Part shown: positions 52,971 to 61,477 of the stretch, one piece after another
Layout: each line of letters begins with the position of its first letter
Position numbering within the stretch: position 1 is the stretch's first letter
NCBI RefSeq assembly: GCF_903914075.1
Contig: NZ_CAIWNQ010000004.1
Coordinates: 310,001 to 374,000 of the forward strand
Source: Ruegeria sp. THAF57
Lineage (GTDB): Bacteria > Pseudomonadota > Alphaproteobacteria > Rhodobacterales > Rhodobacteraceae
DNA: 64,000 bases
Direction: 5' to 3'
Position numbers and translations under genes: made by a program
Notes under the pieces: generated by a model
Database searches by the model: none
What the model saw: only the letters and a program-made list of their open reading frames with translations
What the model was told of the DNA's origin: nothing

Positions 52971-54992
52971 GTGGACCTGACTGCGCTGCGCAATACAAAC
53001 CCCGAACACTGGGACAAAGCTGCGGCCATCCGCACACTGACCCTCGACGCCGTCGCGGCCGCCAATTCCGGCCATTCCGGCATGCCCATGGGCATGGCCG
53101 ATGTTGCGACCGTGCTGTTCGAAAAGCACCTGAAATTCGACGCCTCGGCCCCGAACTGGCCGGACCGCGACCGGTTTATCCTGTCTGCCGGACACGGCTC
53201 GATGCTGATCTATTCGCTGCTCTATCTCACGGGCCACGCAGACGTTACGCTGGACGAGATCAAGAACTTCCGCCAACTGGGCGCGAAAACTGCAGGCCAC
53301 CCGGAAAACTTCCTGGTCGACGGGATCGAAACCACGACTGGCCCGCTGGGTCAGGGCATCTCGAACGCCGTGGGTTTTGCCATGGCCGAAGAAATCCAGC
53401 GTGCGCATTACGGCAAGAAAGTCGTCGATCACTACACTTACGTGATCGCAGGCGATGGTTGCCTGATGGAGGGCGTCAGCCAAGAGGCGATCACCCTTGC
53501 CGGTCGTCATGAACTGAGCAAGCTGATCGTCTTCTGGGACAACAACAACATCACCATTGACGGCACCGTGGACATCGCTGACCGCACCGATCAGGTGCGC
53601 CGTTTTGCGGCCTCGGGTTGGCATGTGATTGAGATTGACGGCCATGATCCTCAGGCCATCGACGCCGCAATCGTGGATGCGAAAAAGTCGAACAAACCGA
53701 CCATGATTGCCTGCGAAAGCCACATTGCTTTGGGCCACGCAGCGCAGGATACCTCGAAAGGCCACGGTGCGCTGACCGATCAGGATCAACTGAAGGCCGC
53801 CAAGGAAGGCTATGGCTGGCCGCATGACGCGTTCGAAATCCCGGCAGAAGTGAAATCCGCATGGGAAGCCATCGGCGCACGCGGCGCGACCGAGCGTGCC
53901 GCATGGGAGGAGCGTTTCGCCCAGCTGTCCGAGCGTAAACAGGCCGAGTTCAACCGTGCCTATGCGTTTGAAGCGCCCAAGAAACTGGCCGGTGCGATCC
54001 GCGCATTCAAGAAACAGGCGTCGGAAGATCAACCGAAACTGGCTACCCGCGCCTCGTCGGAAAAGGTTCTGAACGTCGTCAACCCGATCATGACCGAAAC
54101 CGTGGGCGGTTCGGCCGACCTGACCGGATCGAACAACACCAAATCGGCCGATATGGGCGTGTTCCTGCCCGAAAACCGCAAGGGCCGTTATATCCATTAC
54201 GGTATCCGCGAGCACGGCATGGCCGCTGCAATGAACGGCATGGCGCTGCATGGCGGCATCCGCCCCTATGGCGGTACGTTCATGGCCTTCACCGATTATG
54301 CCCGCCCGTCCATGCGCCTGGCCGCGCTGATGAAAGTGCCGTCGGTCTTCGTGATGACCCACGATTCCATCGGTCTTGGCGAAGACGGCCCGACCCACCA
54401 GCCGGTCGAGCATCTGGCAATTTCTCGCGCGACGCCGAACACCTATGTGTTCCGCCCCGCTGATACGGTTGAAACGGCCGAATCCTGGGAACTGGCGCTG
54501 ACCTTCAAGGACAGCCCCTCGGTCCTGTCGCTGACCCGTCAGGGCGTGCCCACCGTTCGGACCCAGCACAAGACCAAGAACCTGACCGCGCAAGGAGCCT
54601 ATGTTCTGGCCGAGGCCGAAGGTAAACGTCAGGCTATCCTGATTGCCACCGGGTCCGAGGTTTCGCTGGCGATGGAAGCCAAGGCGATGCTCGAAGCTGA
54701 AGGCATCGGCACCCGCGTTGTGTCTATGCCCTGCATGGAACTGTTTGCACAGCAGGACGAAGCATACCGTAAGCGTGTTCTTCCGGCTGGTCCCGTCCGT
54801 GTGGGAATCGAAGCCGCCGTTCGCGCGGGTGGCTGGGATCGCTGGTTGCTGGGTGAACGCGGCCGCGAAGCCAAGGCCGGTTTCATCGGTATGTCAGGCT
54901 TTGGCGCCTCAGCCCCAGCGGGTGAACTGTACAAGCATTTCGGCATCACGGCTGAGGCTACAGTTGCGAAGGTTAAAGAACTGCTCGGTTGA
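52971..54992 (+). CDS. tkt: Transketolase
   Basis: Transketolase moves two-carbon units in the pentose phosphate and related pathways with thiamine diphosphate. The 673-residue protein has [33 protein letters not shown], the TPP motif [13 protein letters not shown] with [10 protein letters not shown], and the second domain with [17 protein letters not shown] and the His in [17 protein letters not shown]. The start is GTG at 52971, with AAGGA upstream. A terminator follows the stop. Confidence 0.96.
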   Translation: MDLTALRNTNPEHWDKAAAIRTLTLDAVAAANSGHSGMPMGMADVATVLFEKHLKFDASAPNWPDRDRFILSAGHGSMLIYSLLYLTGHADVTLDEIKNFRQLGAKTAGHPENFLVDGIETTTGPLGQGISNAVGFAMAEEIQRAHYGKKVVDHYTYVIAGDGCLMEGVSQEAITLAGRHELSKLIVFWDNNNITIDGTVDIADRTDQVRRFAASGWHVIEIDGHDPQAIDAAIVDAKKSNKPTMIACESHIALGHAAQDTSKGHGALTDQDQLKAAKEGYGWPHDAFEIPAEVKSAWEAIGARGATERAAWEERFAQLSERKQAEFNRAYAFEAPKKLAGAIRAFKKQASEDQPKLATRASSEKVLNVVNPIMTETVGGSADLTGSNNTKSADMGVFLPENRKGRYIHYGIREHGMAAAMNGMALHGGIRPYGGTFMAFTDYARPSMRLAALMKVPSVFVMTHDSIGLGEDGPTHQPVEHLAISRATPNTYVFRPADTVETAESWELALTFKDSPSVLSLTRQGVPTVRTQHKTKNLTAQGAYVLAEAEGKRQAILIATGSEVSLAMEAKAMLEAEGIGTRVVSMPCMELFAQQDEAYRKRVLPAGPVRVGIEAAVRAGGWDRWLLGERGREAKAGFIGMSGFGASAPAGELYKHFGITAEATVAKVKELLG

Positions 54993-55011
54993 TCCCGGCA
55001 GCAATAACGTC

Positions 55012-55042
55012 AAAAGCCCCGGCCTGCGCCGGGGCTTTTTTG
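55012..55042 (+). terminator. Terminator of tkt
   Basis: AAAGCCCCGGC and GCCGGGGCTTT pair over 11 bp with a 4-base loop and are followed by TTTTTT. Confidence 0.9.
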
Positions 55043-55076
55043 TTAAACAAAGATGATTTTGTTAGACAAAGATGAT
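55040..55076. repeat. 19-bp-period tandem duplication at the end of the thioesterase gene
   Basis: TTGTTAAACAAAGATGAT (55040-55057) and TTGTTAGACAAAGATGAT (55059-55076) are two copies differing at one base, 19 bases apart. The second copy holds the last codons and stop of the minus-strand gene; the first lies just beyond it and repeats a stop in the same reading sense. Confidence 0.75.
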
Positions 55077-55862
55077 AACTGACTGCATCCCGTCTACAAC
55101 AAGGTCACCGTCGGTGTTCCAGACCCGCATGACTTGAGAGCTATAGCCGTTTCGCCCCGCAGTCAGTTGATGTTCCAGCAGCCACCAGCCTTCTCGCGTC
55201 CTGATCTCTTCGGTCAACACATTGAAAATCCAGTTCATCGATGAGTTTGGACCCGGCTTTTTGAGTGTTGGATAGATTGCAGGCGGCGGCAGATCAGCAA
55301 CCGCGATCAACCCTTCCATCCGGTCCCACATAAACGGATCTTTATGCCGTGCCCAAAGGCGCAAGTACCCTTTCTCGGCGCCTGAGAAAGGCAACGCACC
55401 GTCGATCAGTCTAACATCAAAATTTTGCAGAAACGGTATGGGCGGCTTAGGTAAATCTGGCGGAAAATAATGCCCCGTGTTTTCGGGTTCCTCTGCTGAA
55501 TTTGCCGGGCATTCGAACGCTACGTGGCTATCCTGAGGGTAACCAAAAGAAAAAGTCGCCATCGCAGCGACCTTCCCGTCAATCTCAGCACGGGCATTGA
55601 TGATAGTCACATTCCGGCCTTGCCTTAGAACCTCGGTGCCGATCGTCGGCGAGGTTCCAATAGGAGCGGTGAAATTCACCAAGGCCGAGCGCAAGGACGG
55701 TAAATCCTTATGCTTAGTGCGAACCGCATCTAACATAAGCGCCGAGGAAAAGCCGCCAAAGGTTGTCCGACCCTGCATCCACTCGGATGGCACGGGATAT
55801 CTAAGACCATCGCCTTCCGGCATACGGCTCTCAAGAACCTCGGCTAAAGTGTGAGACGACAT
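55062..55862 (-). CDS. Acyl-CoA thioesterase-like protein (double hotdog)
   Basis: The 266-residue protein matches the TesB-like thioesterase form: WMQGRTTFGGFSSALMLDAV at residues about 28-48, AEIDGKVAAMATFSFG in the first hotdog, and GWWLLEHQLTAGRNGYSSQVMRVW with MQSVIIFV at the end in the second. Such enzymes cleave acyl-CoA esters; the substrate cannot be named. It has no operon partner and is convergent with tkt. Confidence 0.82.
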   Translation of the reverse strand: MSSHTLAEVLESRMPEGDGLRYPVPSEWMQGRTTFGGFSSALMLDAVRTKHKDLPSLRSALVNFTAPIGTSPTIGTEVLRQGRNVTIINARAEIDGKVAAMATFSFGYPQDSHVAFECPANSAEEPENTGHYFPPDLPKPPIPFLQNFDVRLIDGALPFSGAEKGYLRLWARHKDPFMWDRMEGLIAVADLPPPAIYPTLKKPGPNSSMNWIFNVLTEEIRTREGWWLLEHQLTAGRNGYSSQVMRVWNTDGDLVVDGMQSVIIFV

Positions 55863-55947
55863 TTGGTTTCCGATTCTTGCAATTCAGCCCACAACTTAAC
55901 TGCCGAATAGCTTCCGGCTATAACGACCCGACGTCAAAACAGAGTAT

Positions 55948-56919
55948 TCAATGCTGTTTGTCTGCCCCCGAAAACATCTCCATCAACGGCGCGATGATCT
56001 TGGTTGCAATTGGAATCAGAACTAGCCCGTAGGCAAGTCCAAAAATGCCATCCATAGCGGCCTTGGATATCCACTCCACCGCTCCGGTCCATTGCTCGGA
56101 CACAGTATGCCCCAGCGCATAAGCCCAGTCGTGAATGTGGTGGCCCAACCAACCAAAGCCCAGTTCTTCCATACCATGAATGAGGATTGACCCGCCGACC
56201 CACAACATTGCAGCCGTGCCGACGACGGATAACACCTTCATAACCATGGGCATCGCCTTGACCAACCCACGACCGAACCCGCGTCCGATCGGAGTGAATG
56301 CGTTCTGGGCCATATAGAGCCCGATATCATCCATCTTCACGATCAGCGCGACCGAGCCATATACCGCAACCGTGACACCGACACCCACAACGGCCAGAGT
56401 GGCCGCCTGCATCCAGAGGTTCGGGGCCTCAACTGCGGCTAACGCAATGGTCATGATCTCGGCGGACAGGATAAAATCCGTCTTAATCGCCCCTTTGACC
56501 TTTTGCTCTTCCAGCTGGCCCGGTTCGCGGATAGCCATATCCTCTTTGATAACATGGCTGCCGTGCGGAAAAAGGACGTGGAAAATCTTCTCCGCCCCTT
56601 CAAAACACAAGTAAGACCCCCCCAACATCAGCAAGGGCGTGATCATCCAAGGTGCGAAATTCGCAAGCAACAACGCGACGGGCAACAACAACACAACCTT
56701 GTTGAACACCGAACCCCGCGCAATGCGCCAGATGATCGGCAGCTCTCGGGCAGGTGCAAAGCCCTGAACATATTTGGGGGTGACTGCTGCGTCGTCGATG
56801 ATCACGCCCGCAGTTTTTGCCCCGGCCTTGCCCGCTGCAGCAACTACATCGTCAACAGACGCCGCCGCAACTTTTGCGATCCCCGCCACGTCATCCAACA
56901 ATGCCAAAAGACCGCTCAT
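55948..56919 (-). CDS. DUF808 (YedI) family membrane protein
   Basis: The 323-residue protein begins MSGLLALLDDVAGIAKVAAAS and continues with DDAAVTPKYVQGFAPARELPII, the conserved DUF808 start, then about six hydrophobic segments, with GGSYLCFEGAEKIFH and MDDIGLYMAQN. The family is of unknown function, also called YedI. It has its own unit, divergent from gap. Confidence 0.9.
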   Translation of the reverse strand: MSGLLALLDDVAGIAKVAAASVDDVVAAAGKAGAKTAGVIIDDAAVTPKYVQGFAPARELPIIWRIARGSVFNKVVLLLPVALLLANFAPWMITPLLMLGGSYLCFEGAEKIFHVLFPHGSHVIKEDMAIREPGQLEEQKVKGAIKTDFILSAEIMTIALAAVEAPNLWMQAATLAVVGVGVTVAVYGSVALIVKMDDIGLYMAQNAFTPIGRGFGRGLVKAMPMVMKVLSVVGTAAMLWVGGSILIHGMEELGFGWLGHHIHDWAYALGHTVSEQWTGAVEWISKAAMDGIFGLAYGLVLIPIATKIIAPLMEMFSGADKQH

Positions 56920-56982
56920 GCTGCTTCCTTTCCAGTCACCTGCCGCAATCCGACCCTACCCGATCCCACGGCTAGCGCAAGC

Positions 56983-57013
56983 GTTAGCGATACCGGCCCA
57001 GGTTTGCGCTAAC
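56983..57013. promoter_or_regulatory. LacI-type operator candidates upstream of the first gap
   Basis: GTTTGCGCTAAC (57002-57013) differs at one base from the perfect palindrome GTTAGCGCTAAC seen before the second gap; GTTAGCGATACC (56983-56994) is a weaker copy 19 bases upstream. A central CG and 12-bp symmetry fit LacI-family regulators, possibly the CceR-type control of central carbon genes known in alphaproteobacteria. Confidence 0.5.
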
Positions 57014-57101
57014 ACGTTCAGAATATGTCACTTTTACTCTTTTGGGAACGCGTTCGGGCCGTTATATCGCCTGCAACGCAAGCGCATTTTGGAGACGTCA
57101 G

Positions 57102-58103
57102 ATGACCATCAAGGTCGGCATCAATGGTTTTGGCCGTATCGGCCGCTGCACCCTGTCGCATATCGCGGCATCGGCCCGCAACGACATCGAAGTGATCAAG
57201 GTCAACGCGACCGGCCCGCTGGAAACCACTGCGCATCTGCTGAAGTACGACAGCGTCCATGGCCGGTTCCCTCGTGATGTTGCGATCAACGGCAATACGA
57301 TGGACCTGGGTCGCGGTCCGATGCAGATGTTCTCGACCTACGATATGAACGAACTGGACTGGGAAGGCTGCGACGTCGTTCTTGAATGTACCGGCAAGTT
57401 CAACGACGGCCTGAAGGCAAAGACTCACCTTGAGCGCGGCGCGCAAAAGGTTCTGCTTTCCGCGCCCGGCAAGAATGTCGACAAAACCATCGTATATGGC
57501 GTGAACCACAACAGCCTGGCCGCCGAAGACAAGATGGTCTCGAACGGTTCTTGCACCACGAACTGCCTTGCTCCGCTTGCCAAGGTTCTGGACGAAGGTA
57601 TCGGGATCGAGCATGGCATCATGACCACGATCCACGCCTATACCGGCGACCAGCCCACACTGGACCGTCGCCACAGCGACCTGTACCGGGCCCGTGCTGC
57701 TGCTATGTCGATGATCCCGACCTCGACCGGCGCGGCCAAGGCGCTGGGTGAAGTGCTGCCGAACCTAAAGGGTCGTCTGGATGGATCGGCCATCCGTGTT
57801 CCGACGCCGAACGTTTCTGCCGTGGACCTGACCTTCCGTGCAGCACGTGACGTAAGCGTGGACGAAGTGAACGCCATCGTCCGCGAAGCCTCGCAAGGTC
57901 ATATGCAGCGCGTGCTGGGCTATGAACCCGCGCCGCTGGTTTCGACCGACTTCAACCATACCGAAGAAAGCTCGATCTTCGCGCCGGACCAGACTCGCGT
58001 TGTCAATGACCGCATGGTTCGTGTGCTGGCGTGGTACGACAACGAATGGGCCTTCTCGGTGCGTATGGCGGACGTAGCCGTTGCGATGGGGCGTCTTAAC
58101 TAA
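57102..58103 (+). CDS. gap: Glyceraldehyde-3-phosphate dehydrogenase, first copy
   Basis: GAPDH oxidises and phosphorylates glyceraldehyde 3-phosphate. The 333-residue protein has the dinucleotide fold KVGINGFGRIGR (residues 4-15), the catalytic motif SNGSCTTNCLAPLAK, and WYDNEWAFSVRM near the end. At residue 36 the usual Asp of NDL is Ala (VNATGPLE), which in this family weakens NAD preference and may allow NADP. GGAGACG precedes the ATG at 57102; a frame upstream was rejected for lack of similarity. A terminator follows, and a second copy lies 300 bases downstream. Confidence 0.95.
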   Translation: MTIKVGINGFGRIGRCTLSHIAASARNDIEVIKVNATGPLETTAHLLKYDSVHGRFPRDVAINGNTMDLGRGPMQMFSTYDMNELDWEGCDVVLECTGKFNDGLKAKTHLERGAQKVLLSAPGKNVDKTIVYGVNHNSLAAEDKMVSNGSCTTNCLAPLAKVLDEGIGIEHGIMTTIHAYTGDQPTLDRRHSDLYRARAAAMSMIPTSTGAAKALGEVLPNLKGRLDGSAIRVPTPNVSAVDLTFRAARDVSVDEVNAIVREASQGHMQRVLGYEPAPLVSTDFNHTEESSIFAPDQTRVVNDRMVRVLAWYDNEWAFSVRMADVAVAMGRLN

Positions 58104-58130
58104 GACGTCGTTGAAATCTTGAACATATTT

Positions 58131-58160
58131 ACCCGCTCAGGTTATCTGGGCGGGTATTTT
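58131..58160 (+). terminator. Terminator of the first gap gene
   Basis: ACCCGC-T-CAG and CTG-G-GCGGGT pair over 10 bp with a 5-base loop, followed by ATTTT. Confidence 0.75.
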
Positions 58161-58174
58161 CGTTCGGGGCCTAA

Positions 58175-58318
58175 ATGACCAATCAAATCGCAATCTGGCT
58201 GGGTCTTTTGCTTCTGGGCGGCGCTTTTCTGGACTTTGCCTTGTTTGGACCCGAGCATTTCGTGTTCCTCGGCAAGAAATTCTATGCCTTTCTGGACTGG
58301 GTCGCCTTCTGGCGATGA
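58175..58318 (+). CDS. Small membrane protein (47 aa) between the two gap genes
   Basis: The protein starts MTNQIAIWLGLLLLGGAFLD and ends in an aromatic, basic stretch (GKKFYAFLDWVAFWR), with one membrane helix and the loop GPEHFVF. It is below usual cut-offs but its composition is not random for this GC-rich DNA. A GGGG sequence is a few bases upstream, a weak ribosome site. It lies after the first gap terminator and before the second gap control region. I recognise no family. Confidence 0.55.
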   Translation: MTNQIAIWLGLLLLGGAFLDFALFGPEHFVFLGKKFYAFLDWVAFWR

Positions 58319-58355
58319 CAGAGGTTTTGCTTGACTTTTTTGTCGTTCTGGCGTT

Positions 58356-58367
58356 GTTAGCGCTAAC
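58356..58367. promoter_or_regulatory. Perfect palindrome GTTAGCGCTAAC before the second gap
   Basis: The 12-bp perfect palindrome is 33 bases upstream of the second gap start. A TTGACT hexamer at 58331-58336 is a possible -35, with the palindrome over or just past the -10 region, where a LacI-type repressor would block. The same motif, with one mismatch, is at 57002-57013. Confidence 0.6.
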
Positions 58368-58400
58368 TCGAACATGGCCGATACACGGACGGAGCAAACC

Positions 58401-59405
58401 ATGACACTCAAACTGGCAATTAATGGATTTGGACGCATCGGACGCAACGTGCTGCGGGCTGTTATGGAAAATGGCCGGACCGATGTTGAAATCGTCGCCA
58501 TCAACGATCTGGCAAAGCCGGAAATGAATGCGCATCTGTTCGAGTTTGACAGCGTCCATGGCCGCTATTCCAAACCCGTAACCCTGTCGGATGCCGGTAT
58601 GGATGTCGGTGCAGGCCCTATCCGACTGACCAGCGAGCGGGACCCTGAGACTCTGGACTGGTCTGATGTGGACGTCGTTCTGGAATGCACTGGCGTGTTC
58701 CGCACGCGCGAAGCAGCCGCCCGCCATCTGGAGAACGGGTCGAAAAAGGTTCTGATCTCGGCCCCGGCACGTGGGGACGGCGGCGTTAAAACCATCGTAT
58801 TCGGGGTCAACGACCACGAACTGACTGCGCAGGACACCATCGTTTCAAACGCCTCGTGCACCACGAACTGCCTGTCGCCGGTGGCTGCCGCACTGGATGC
58901 GGGCCTTGGTATTGTCCATGGCAACATGACGACGGTTCACGCCTATACCGCCAGTCAGCCGGTCCACGATTCCGCAGGCAAGGATCCATATCTATCCCGC
59001 GCAGCGGCTCTGTCGATGATCCCGACGACAACCGGCGCTGCATCCGCGGTTGGTCTTGTACTGCCGCAGTTGCAAGGCAAACTGACCGGTCAAGCCATCC
59101 GTGTGCCGACGCCGAATGTCTCGGTCGTTGATCTGGTGGCCGAGGTTTCGCGCGCGACCACGGAAGACGAGGTCAACGCCTTGTTTGTCGAAGCGGCGGC
59201 TAAAATCCCAGGCGTATTGGCTGCCGAACAACGCCCGCTTATCTCGGTCGATTTCAACCACGATTCCCACAGCTCAACCGTGTCCCTGCCCGAGACAAAG
59301 GTCACCGACGGTACTCTGGTCAGGGTGTTGGCCTGGTATGACAATGAATGGGGATTCTCGAACCGGATGCTGGATACGGCAGCGGCGATGGGTGCGTTAT
59401 CCTAA
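58401..59405 (+). CDS. gap: Glyceraldehyde-3-phosphate dehydrogenase, second copy
   Basis: The 334-residue paralogue has KLAINGFGRIGRN, the standard NAD motif AINDLAKPE with Asp at residue 36, the catalytic SNASCTTNCLSPVAAAL, and WYDNEWGFSNRM. It resembles ordinary NAD-dependent Gap more closely than the first copy. ATG at 58401 was chosen because GGAG lies 8 bases upstream; an upstream ATG 27 bases earlier is possible. It overlaps the convergent coaD gene by 9 bases at the 3' ends. Confidence 0.95.
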   Translation: MTLKLAINGFGRIGRNVLRAVMENGRTDVEIVAINDLAKPEMNAHLFEFDSVHGRYSKPVTLSDAGMDVGAGPIRLTSERDPETLDWSDVDVVLECTGVFRTREAAARHLENGSKKVLISAPARGDGGVKTIVFGVNDHELTAQDTIVSNASCTTNCLSPVAAALDAGLGIVHGNMTTVHAYTASQPVHDSAGKDPYLSRAAALSMIPTTTGAASAVGLVLPQLQGKLTGQAIRVPTPNVSVVDLVAEVSRATTEDEVNALFVEAAAKIPGVLAAEQRPLISVDFNHDSHSSTVSLPETKVTDGTLVRVLAWYDNEWGFSNRMLDTAAAMGALS

Positions 59406-59888
59406 GCGCGCTTTCAATGCTGTATTAACGCGGGGCGTGACGAATTTCGATACGTCCCCGTCCAGCCGGGCGATTTCTTTAACCAGTTTCGACGCGATCG
59501 CCTGGTGACGTGCTTCGGCCATCAGGAAAACAGTTTCCACTGAATTGTCCAACGCGCGATTCATGCCAACCATTTGAAATTCATACTCAAAGTCGGCAAC
59601 AGCGCGCAAACCGCGCACGATAATCTGCGCGCCCACATCGCGGGCGCAATCGATCAAAAGGTTTTCAAAGGGATGGGCGATGATTTCGGTACCCGTCTGC
59701 TCTGTCAGATGCGCGCATTCCGCCTCGATCATGGCGACGCGTTCTTCTAGACTGAACAAGGGGCCTTTGTCCCGATTGATTGCAACGCCAATCACCAGCT
59801 TATCGACAAGCGCGGAAGCGCGGCGAATGATGTCGATATGACCCAAAGTGATCGGATCAAAAGTTCCGGGATACAATCCAACCCTCAT
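59397..59888 (-). CDS. coaD: Phosphopantetheine adenylyltransferase
   Basis: CoaD makes dephospho-CoA in coenzyme A synthesis. The 163-residue protein has the nucleotidyltransferase start MRVGLYPGTFDPITLGHIDII with the HxGH-type motif, IIVRGLRAVADFEYEFQM, and the ISSxLVKE-like SKLVKEIARL region. AGGAGG precedes the ATG at 59888; a longer frame was rejected. Its end overlaps the second gap by 9 bases. Confidence 0.96.
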   Translation of the reverse strand: MRVGLYPGTFDPITLGHIDIIRRASALVDKLVIGVAINRDKGPLFSLEERVAMIEAECAHLTEQTGTEIIAHPFENLLIDCARDVGAQIIVRGLRAVADFEYEFQMVGMNRALDNSVETVFLMAEARHQAIASKLVKEIARLDGDVSKFVTPRVNTALKARLG

Positions 59889-59972
59889 CGCGGCCTCCTG
59901 CGCAACAAAATTTCTGCGCAAGCAAACATAACTCTGCCGCAGGTGCAATAGGAAGTAAGGTTTGAGGGGTGA

Positions 59973-60410
59973 TTAATGACCCATGATCATCGTTTCCAGC
60001 GCTTCCTTTTCCATTGCCAGTTCTGACAATTGCGCTTTGACGACATCGCCCAGAGTGACAATTCCAATCAACTGTCCATCTTCTACAACCGGCATGTGGC
60101 GAAAGCGGCCGGTGGTCATGCGTTGAAGAACATCTTGCACACTGTCCTGCCGCGTTGCGGTTTCCAGATCGCTTGTCATATAGGCGCTGACGGACCGATT
60201 CAGACAACCACTGCCACTTGCGGCCAATTCCCGTACAATGTCACGTTCCGAAAGGATACCGGATGCTGTTTCCCCACCATCCACAGACACCACGACCGTA
60301 CCGATCCGTTTTTCCGCCAGTATTTTCGAAGCCTCGGACACGGTAATTTCAGGGGTGACAGTAACGACCCCCTCGGTGGCCTTGGATTTCAGAATGGTCT
60401 GTACAAGCAT
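59973..60410 (-). CDS. CBS domain pair protein
   Basis: The 145-residue protein is two CBS motifs: about residues 5-65 (TPEITVSEASKILAEKRIGTVVVSVDG, SERDIVREL) and 70-135 (SVQDVLQRMTTGRFRHMPVVEDGQLIGIVTLGDVVK). Such stand-alone pairs bind adenosine nucleotides and may sense energy state. GGAGG precedes the ATG. It has its own unit between coaD and a LysR gene. The target is unknown. Confidence 0.92.
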   Translation of the reverse strand: MLVQTILKSKATEGVVTVTPEITVSEASKILAEKRIGTVVVSVDGGETASGILSERDIVRELAASGSGCLNRSVSAYMTSDLETATRQDSVQDVLQRMTTGRFRHMPVVEDGQLIGIVTLGDVVKAQLSELAMEKEALETMIMGH

Positions 60411-60470
60411 ATAGATAACCTCCGAAATAACTTCCTGTTTTACAAAGCGTTGCCGGAATGTCTAAACCTG

Positions 60471-61373
60471 TCAAGGTGAAGCTTCGGCCTCAAGCCGCTC
60501 AACCTCTTCGCGAATACCAAGCGTCAGGGCCTGCGCAAAACGGTTCAATCGTTCATTTCGTTGGTCCCCCTGATGGCGGACAAGGTGAAAACTTCGGGTC
60601 AGACTTACCTGATCCGTCAGTATTTTCTGCAAACATGAATGGAACGGCAGGGTAAAGTCATGCGCCATGCAAATACCTGAACCCAGCGAGACTTGCCTCA
60701 GTTGAACCGAAACCGAATTCGATGCAAGCGCGACACGGTCAACACCGATATCGACCAGATAATCCAGTTCGCGATCAAAGATCATGTCCGGGATGTAACC
60801 GATCAGCCTGTGCCCCCTCAAAGCCTCGACCGAGTTGATTGTGGCGTGAGCGTGCAGGTAATCCTGCGTTGCAACCAGATGTAACCTATAATCCGTGATC
60901 TTCTGAACCAGCAACTTCCCCGCTGTCGGCACGCTTACCGTCACCGCCATATCCGCTTCGCGGCGAGACAGGTTTATGACGCGCGGCAAGGCCAGGATTT
61001 GAATATCCAGTTCAGGATTGGCTTCGCAGATCTTTGCGCAAACCTGCGGCAAAAGATAATTGGCGCATCCATCAGGTGCCCCGATACGAATCTGGCCGCT
61101 CATTGTCTTGGACGATCCAGCCAACGCCCCAGACGCGGCGCGCATGGCTTCTTCTGCCCTCAGCCCGTATTCCAGAAGGCGCTCACCGGCGGTGGTCAGC
61201 AAATATCCCCGCGGGGACTTTGAAAAAAGCGGTGTGTCCAGTGACATTTCAAGCCGCCCGATCCTGCGCCCGACCGTGGCGGGATCAATTTTGAGCAAAC
61301 GTCCAGCCGCCGACAGACTTTCCTCGCGGGCAACCGCAAGAAATACACGCATATCATCCCAGTTTGGCGTCAC
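60471..61373 (-). CDS. LysR-family transcription regulator
   Basis: The 300-residue protein has a winged helix start (WDDMRVFLAVAREESLSAAGRLLKIDPATVGRRIGRLE) and a LysR effector domain. It is divergent from mmsA with a 104-bp gap, so it probably regulates mmsA. The FADM-type effector is unknown. A palindrome lies between the two starts. Confidence 0.92.
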   Translation of the reverse strand: MTPNWDDMRVFLAVAREESLSAAGRLLKIDPATVGRRIGRLEMSLDTPLFSKSPRGYLLTTAGERLLEYGLRAEEAMRAASGALAGSSKTMSGQIRIGAPDGCANYLLPQVCAKICEANPELDIQILALPRVINLSRREADMAVTVSVPTAGKLLVQKITDYRLHLVATQDYLHAHATINSVEALRGHRLIGYIPDMIFDRELDYLVDIGVDRVALASNSVSVQLRQVSLGSGICMAHDFTLPFHSCLQKILTDQVSLTRSFHLVRHQGDQRNERLNRFAQALTLGIREEVERLEAEASP

Positions 61374-61384
61374 GTTTTACCCCA

Positions 61385-61398
61385 TTGCATTTTTGCAA
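61385..61398. promoter_or_regulatory. Palindrome TTGCA-N4-TGCAA between lysR and mmsA
   Basis: TTGCATTTTTGCAA, 14 bases, is 12 bases from the lysR start and contains the T-N11-A pattern of LysR sites. It may serve autoregulation and mmsA control. Confidence 0.45.
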
Positions 61399-61477
61399 AG
61401 CACCTTTGGGAGATTGCCTCTGTTCACGCGATTTATGCAAGCCTATTCTGCCCGCAAATCTATCGGAGGAAATGGCA

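Noticed and set aside
52755..54593. Long open frame (612 codons) antisense to tkt
   Set aside because: Mirror frame of transketolase; no domain motif and no ribosome site.
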